From assembly GCF_035582795.1 (NCBI RefSeq), contig NC_134373.1, forward strand, positions 31,094,501 through 31,158,500: a stretch of 64,000 nucleotides of DNA, in the 5' to 3' direction. The notes beneath the pieces are model-generated. The model saw only the letters and a list, made by a program, of their open reading frames with translations. It was not told where the DNA came from and made no database searches. The DNA is from Mycteria americana. Its lineage: Eukaryota > Chordata > Aves > Ciconiiformes > Ciconiidae. Shown in pieces: positions 58,798 through 64,000 of this stretch; position 1 is the stretch's first letter, and every line of letters begins with the position of its first letter. Both the position numbers and the translations under genes were made by a program.

Positions 58798-61700
58798 ATT
58801 TTCTATACTTGATTATTAATGTGTATATTTACTTTGTGTTGCTGGAAGAGACAAAAACAGAGGTGGGGAGTGTTCTGAGTAGTTCCCCTAGCCTGTGTTC
58901 CAGCAGGACTTTGGCACGCAGCCTCCTGAATCTTCTGGGGCAGGGGTCCTCTCCCCTGCCTGCAGGCCATCTAAATGTAGGCTGAGAAGACTTTGTCTCC
59001 TCCTAAGGAAAGGGTTGGACATGAGCAGGCAAATTGCATGCCAGAAGAGTTGGTCTCCCTCCAGTGACTAGAGCGACCATCTCAATGAGTAGGTTAGACT
59101 ACAGGTGTCACTTCTGGGTGGCTGAAGGTGGTGAGATGTGTCCCACACCTGTGGTCACACTTACAGAGATATTTAGTGGGAGTTACCTGACTGCCTCTGT
59201 ACTTAAAGACTCGGGGAATTCTTTTATTCTGTAGACAACACCTTGAGGGCAGCTGGGGATAGATGTGAATGCCACCCGTTGCAAGTAGCTGAAAGTACAT
59301 GCTCCTGAGTACTGGAGAAAAAAATACTTTCCAATTTGAGCATTTGGGGAATAAAATGGTAAGATAAAATACCATCATTCTGATTTCCCTCTTAGTTTCG
59401 ATCTTCTGATATCAAGTATGTTCTGACGTCAGTCATGAGAACTGCTGGCTGTGAAGTTAATGCTGCACAGTGCCTTGGAGCAGAGCAGACCAGTGTTCCT
59501 GTGCCACCTCTGTTTTGAGGATTTCTAGGAATATTAGCTGGACCTGAGGTGCTGTCTGGGAGGGAAAGCAAGACAGGCATCACAAGGAGATGATCCTTTT
59601 TGAAAGGATTATTTTCTTTATTTAGTTCTCTTTTTCAAAATCATCCATATTGTCTTCCATTCCCAATTCCTCAGCAGTTTCAGAACACTTAATTAAAAGG
59701 TCATATTCATCTATGCCTGGTGGCCTAGATAGCTTCTGCTTCCACATTCAAGAGAAGCTAAAATTCCCTAGTGAGGATAAATGGAGAAAGTATTAGACCA
59801 AATTGGGTAGATGATACAGTTTCTGTGGAACCCAGGGAGAAGGAAAGCATATGTAGAAATCACATCTCCTGACAAGACTGCTCAGGCAAGACATTAGTCA
59901 CAGGCTGGGAGTCAAATGGCTTCCTGAGTAACACCAGGAAACAGCAGCTATCATCAAATGACACATCGCAATATGATGCTTTGGGGCAAATTGCTTAATG
60001 CATATGTATTTCAGCTTAACTTGCTGTGAAATAAGGACAACACAGTGTTCACTCATCCCAAAAAGTAAATATGTAGGGAAGGTAGTAAGTTTGCTAGATA
60101 TTCATGTCATGGAATGATACATCAGAGTGTATGGTGCACTGAAGCTTATGCACTGCTGCCTGTTCTTGACAAACATGCGATTTCATATGGGAATATCTGG
60201 AAGCATCTACTTAATCATCCTGTATTGGAGAGGTTTCACTAGTGTCCTGAGTGGGAGGTACTGTCCTGTTTGTGAGAAGTGCTCCTACCCTCTGACATGT
60301 GTCAATGAAATTTCTGTACTCAAGCAGTCTGAATGTCATATGCATATTTTTCCATGCATGCCCTCATGGCATACGTGGTGGAAAACTAAATAGGCTACAT
60401 TCTCTTACCCCTGAAGCAGAAGGTTATTAAAATGTGAACTCCATAGTTAAAGTTGTAAAGCCAATTTCATAACTTATGTAGTAATGTTCCCTCTATTTAA
60501 TAAGGCAATTCGTTGATCTGCAGCAGCAAATTATACTTTTTGAGCATTTAAGTAATACTTCCACTTGGCTTCCAGTTTACGAGGCAATTTAATATTTCCC
60601 TGGGCTCACTAGTGCTGACTGTACAGAACTTCTGGTGTTGGGCATTTATTCAGCATAGAAGCTTGAACAAAGTTATTGCTATTTTATGCACAATATGGGA
60701 ACATTTCCTTTTAGAAATCTCCCCTTTGCCCAGCTACCACCAGTGCCATTGGAGTACTCCCAATTCTGGCAAACAAATCCAAAAGGAATGGATTAATCCA
60801 AGTGAACTGCGTAGGCAGCCAACATCAGGAACACCTGGCCCAAACAGGACATGGTGCCAGATTTCTAAAGCCAGCCTGACCTGGTCACCATCTCTTCAAA
60901 AGCACCAAAGGACCCGGTGTCTCCCCTGAATAATGGGGAGAATTCAAACATAGGAATCAGCTGCCTTGAGGAAACCTATTTCAGAGGGAGCCATTGAACA
61001 AGAACTGGTGGTATTTGTGTTGAGCCCTAAATGATTTAAAGAAGATATTTTTATGACCCTGGAGCTGTTTTGGTTTTCTATTTAAGTAGGCTCATGTAAT
61101 GAAAGATACTGCTCCTGTCTACAAACCTTCTCTCATCTGTAGCCTTAGACCACAGCCATCAAGATGGTCAGAGCTGGGGTCCTTGCAGTTCTGACAGCAG
61201 AATTCCCTTGGCCTCATCCATTTGCAGTCATGGTTGTACTGGAAATCTGCCAGTACACTGGAGCTGATTCCTGGAGACACAGATATCCTGCTTATAATAT
61301 TCCTTTTTCCAAATGGATCCTTCTTCAGCTAAAAGCCCACCCTAGCCTGGAAACATAAACATGTTTATTCCAGGAAATTTCAGAACATTTTTGAGAAATT
61401 TCCTTTAGGTGGCAGCAGGAGTACAAGAATATTCAGCCTCTTTGCTGCTCTGGGCTGCTACGGTGGTGTGGCTTCCTGCTGAACATAAAAACCCAGTTTT
61501 ACAACCCTTTCACAGCCTAACACACATGGGGTTTTATTTTCCTTATTAGAGCAACTTGCTGATGAGCTGAGGTCATGAGTCAAGACCCCCTCGCCTGTCT
61601 GCCCCATCCTTTGGGTCTCTGTATGTAACTGCTATGACAGTCTGGACACTTAACAATATGGAAATGATGCAGTCCTTGCCTAGGGGATCTCAGTCTGGAC

Positions 61701-63090
61701 TCAGTATTGCCTACACATAGCATTGCAATGGAGTGTGAAAGGCAAGGAGATGGCGAGGAGAATGCTCAAGATTACTGTGTTGCTTGTTCACCTGTTTTAC
61801 AAGTCGAGGCAAAACTATCAATAGTCTAAATACAACTGCAGTAGAGCTGCTAAACTTTGCAGAATTCCCCATGTCTGGGATGGCCCTACTGCTTGCTTAT
61901 CTGCTGGGAGGCCAAAAGCTATTTCTCTATTCCTCCCCTCATTTTCAGACTCTTTCTTCCTTCAAGTCTTATTTGCTTTGGAATGAAATTCCCAGCTGAT
62001 GTGTGCATCACATTCCCTGGGAAATGCTTTGAAGTTTATGGTCTGCTTGTGAGACAAGAAAGCCTGCAAAGCCCTTTCCCTTTGGACACTGGTACGTCTA
62101 GGGGTCTCTCGGGAAGACGACCAGGGGTCTGGAAGCGTCGGCTCTCTGAACTCCATAGGATGCCATTCAGGCACTTCCATCCAGCTGGAAATGAGTCAGT
62201 AGCTCTCAGTACTGCTGAGGGGGACCTGCCTCAGGCCAGGCTGGCCTTGGTCTCGTGGGAAGCGAGGCAGAGACTGAACTATGGTTGTCATCTCTCCCTC
62301 ACCATGAAGTGACTGATGTGGGATCTAGCAGGGTGACCATGGTTGGGGGCCTCAAGTGATTGCTCATATGCTGCTGTGTAAGAGCCTGCTCTGCCTCAGA
62401 CCCTTCTGCTTTCCAGACTTGCTGGCCTCAGACTCCCCATTTCTCAGTGCTGCTCCAGAGGAGATGTTTTTCCAATATGTTGGGCTCCTGCCTTCTCAAG
62501 AGGGCCTTGAAGTGGCATCACCTTTTTGAAGACCAAGCAGATACACCTGATCTATACATTGCAGTGACTTGTGGAAGCTGCTGGCTGGGTGGTATAGGTC
62601 CCAGTATCCTGGCATTCTCTGTCATGCTCAAACCTCCTTCCATTTATCTGTCAACGAACAACTACCGTTGCCTCACACCCTCCTGGAGCCTGGCCATTTA
62701 TCCAGCTTTTATGGTGAGTAAATAATATGCTCAGTTATATGTCTGGAAATAAGGTTCTGTACAAATTCCTCGGGCAATCAATATACAGAGTCGTTTTATG
62801 TTAGAAATAGCTTGTTCCAAATGGCCATATATATCTTTATTATACTGTAAATTCTCACACTGTCACTGGAAGCCACATATGCCTTATTACCCAGCTTTGG
62901 CTGCAGAGCAAACTCCTTCCCTCCTTCCCTTTCCAAGCCTCTTTCTTTCTCCTCCTGTCCCCTTGGCTCAAGGCTTAAGAATTAACCAACCTCTCCAACA
63001 CACCTCAAAATCTCCTTCCCTTCCTGATGCAAAAGTGTCCTCTTGGGATTTTTTTTTCTCCCCTAGAAGACCCCACTACAACCTTCTTGC

Positions 63091-63122
63091 AAAAAAAAAA
63101 CCAAAACCAAAAACCAAAAAAC
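63091..63122. repeat. A-rich CCAAA simple repeat
   Basis: A10 followed by three CCAAAA-type units. No retroelement body is recognisable before it, so it is not called a poly(A) tail. Confidence 0.75.
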
Positions 63123-64000
63123 AGGCTTCTATCCATGCCCTATAGCCTTACTATTTTAGCTGCGTTTCCTCTGTCAAAATTATTTCTATGGCAAAAGCCT
63201 TGAGAGCTCCCAGCCAGCACTGAGCCCTGTTCTGTCAGGCGCTGTACCCAGTACACAAGATCGCTTTAGCCATCTTGAACCAACAATTTTAACAGAGGTC
63301 ATCTGCATCCTCTGCTTAAGGTCTCTCCAGATGTGGGGAGTAGCCTGAAAGGTTTGTGAAAGATAAAGCTGTGGGACCTGGGCAGCCAGATAAAGAGAGG
63401 ACAGTTCTGGCCACATCATGGAATACAAACTGCATTGGCACCGCAGGCAGGGATGGGGGCAATGGATGGTTTCTGCCCCTCAACAGCTGGGAGGCTGCTT
63501 CCGAGTCCTGTGCTTTAGCTAGAAAATCACTGGCAATGGTATATAGGAGGGTTTTGGTAGCTGTGAGTCTTCTCTGTGGGGAAAATATAAAAAAATCAGG
63601 CAAGAAGCAGAGCGTGGTGATATTTGCAGATGGAGAATGAGAGCCCTCGAACACAGGCACAGCTGACCCCCTAGAAGCACTCTCATTCTCCTTCCCGAGA
63701 TGGGGAAGCGAAAGCTATTTGCAGGGTTAAAGTTACAGGCATTGGAGATAGCAAAATAAACAATAATGGCTTGAAGAGAAAACAGGAAGACGAAGCATGG
63801 CTGTGCCCTGGGAATAGTCACTGCTTGCTCAGCATGTCTTGCTGCTGTACAGCAGCTCAGAGTGGGTCCCGCTTCAGACTTTGAATTACTTTAGGGGAGG
63901 TATCTCTTTTTTACTGTTCTTAGCACTGGTGTGCCCGGAGAGAGCGAGCAGGGCTTGTCCTGCTCTGGCACAGCTGTGAGAGCAGACACTGCCATGGAAG

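Larger units (their letters stand above)
42240..64000. other. Long region without a recognised gene
   Basis: Both strands were read for exons of the genes expected beyond EAF2 (SLC15A2, ILDR1, CD86, CASR) and for other families, with none recognised. The largest open frames (151 codons at 47592-48047 and 61857-62312, 143 at 55345-55776, 138 at 46092-46508) have no domain, no plausible splice-site setting and no family likeness. Mobile elements are nearly absent to the eye. It may be intergenic, or a long intron of the transcript from the 41.9-kb island. Confidence 0.55.

Noticed and set aside
62360..62725. 121-codon frame ending near a good donor (TTTATG|GTGAGT)
   Set aside because: I could not find a matching acceptor or any family likeness. 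A lone donor match is common by chance.

Overview
The window is vertebrate nuclear DNA, almost certainly from a bird. It has intron-split genes with GT/AG splice sites, CpG-island promoters, poly(A) signals and several copies of CR1, the main avian LINE. The order is unknown to me.

Only two protein-coding genes can be proved, arranged head to head. On the minus strand, IQCB1 (NPHP5, a ciliary transition-zone and centrosome protein) enters from the left edge. Eight coding exons, about 333 codons, lie between 4336 and 15239; the rest of the gene, including most of the IQ/coiled-coil part and the C-terminus, lies beyond base 1. On the plus strand, EAF2 (ELL-associated factor 2, a transcription-elongation cofactor) is complete: six coding exons from 16298 to 29244 encode 263 residues, followed by a 3' UTR and an AATAAA at 30021. 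I joined all exons by reading frame and splice phase and recognised them by similarity to the human proteins as I know them. The two start codons are 1,058 bases apart inside one CpG island (about 15180-16960), which must hold a shared bidirectional promoter. EAF2 and IQCB1 have no known common pathway; they share only the promoter and a neighbourhood that is also conserved in human.

The repeats are an old CR1 on the plus strand (about 3190-4262), an older CR1/L3-like copy in reverse orientation in EAF2 intron 4 (about 21908-22615), a CR1 3'-end scrap at 29031-29086, and a few short tandem or simple repeats.

From 30050 to 64000 I find no recognisable coding exon on either strand. The one clear gene-like signal there is a second CpG island (about 41440-42230). 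It carries a YY1/TISU-type element on the minus strand and possible splice donors on both sides, and probably marks the promoter of a transcript whose exons I cannot identify. In human the gene after EAF2 is SLC15A2, and I see none of its conserved peptides here. I found no prokaryotic, viral or CRISPR-like system and no RNA gene.
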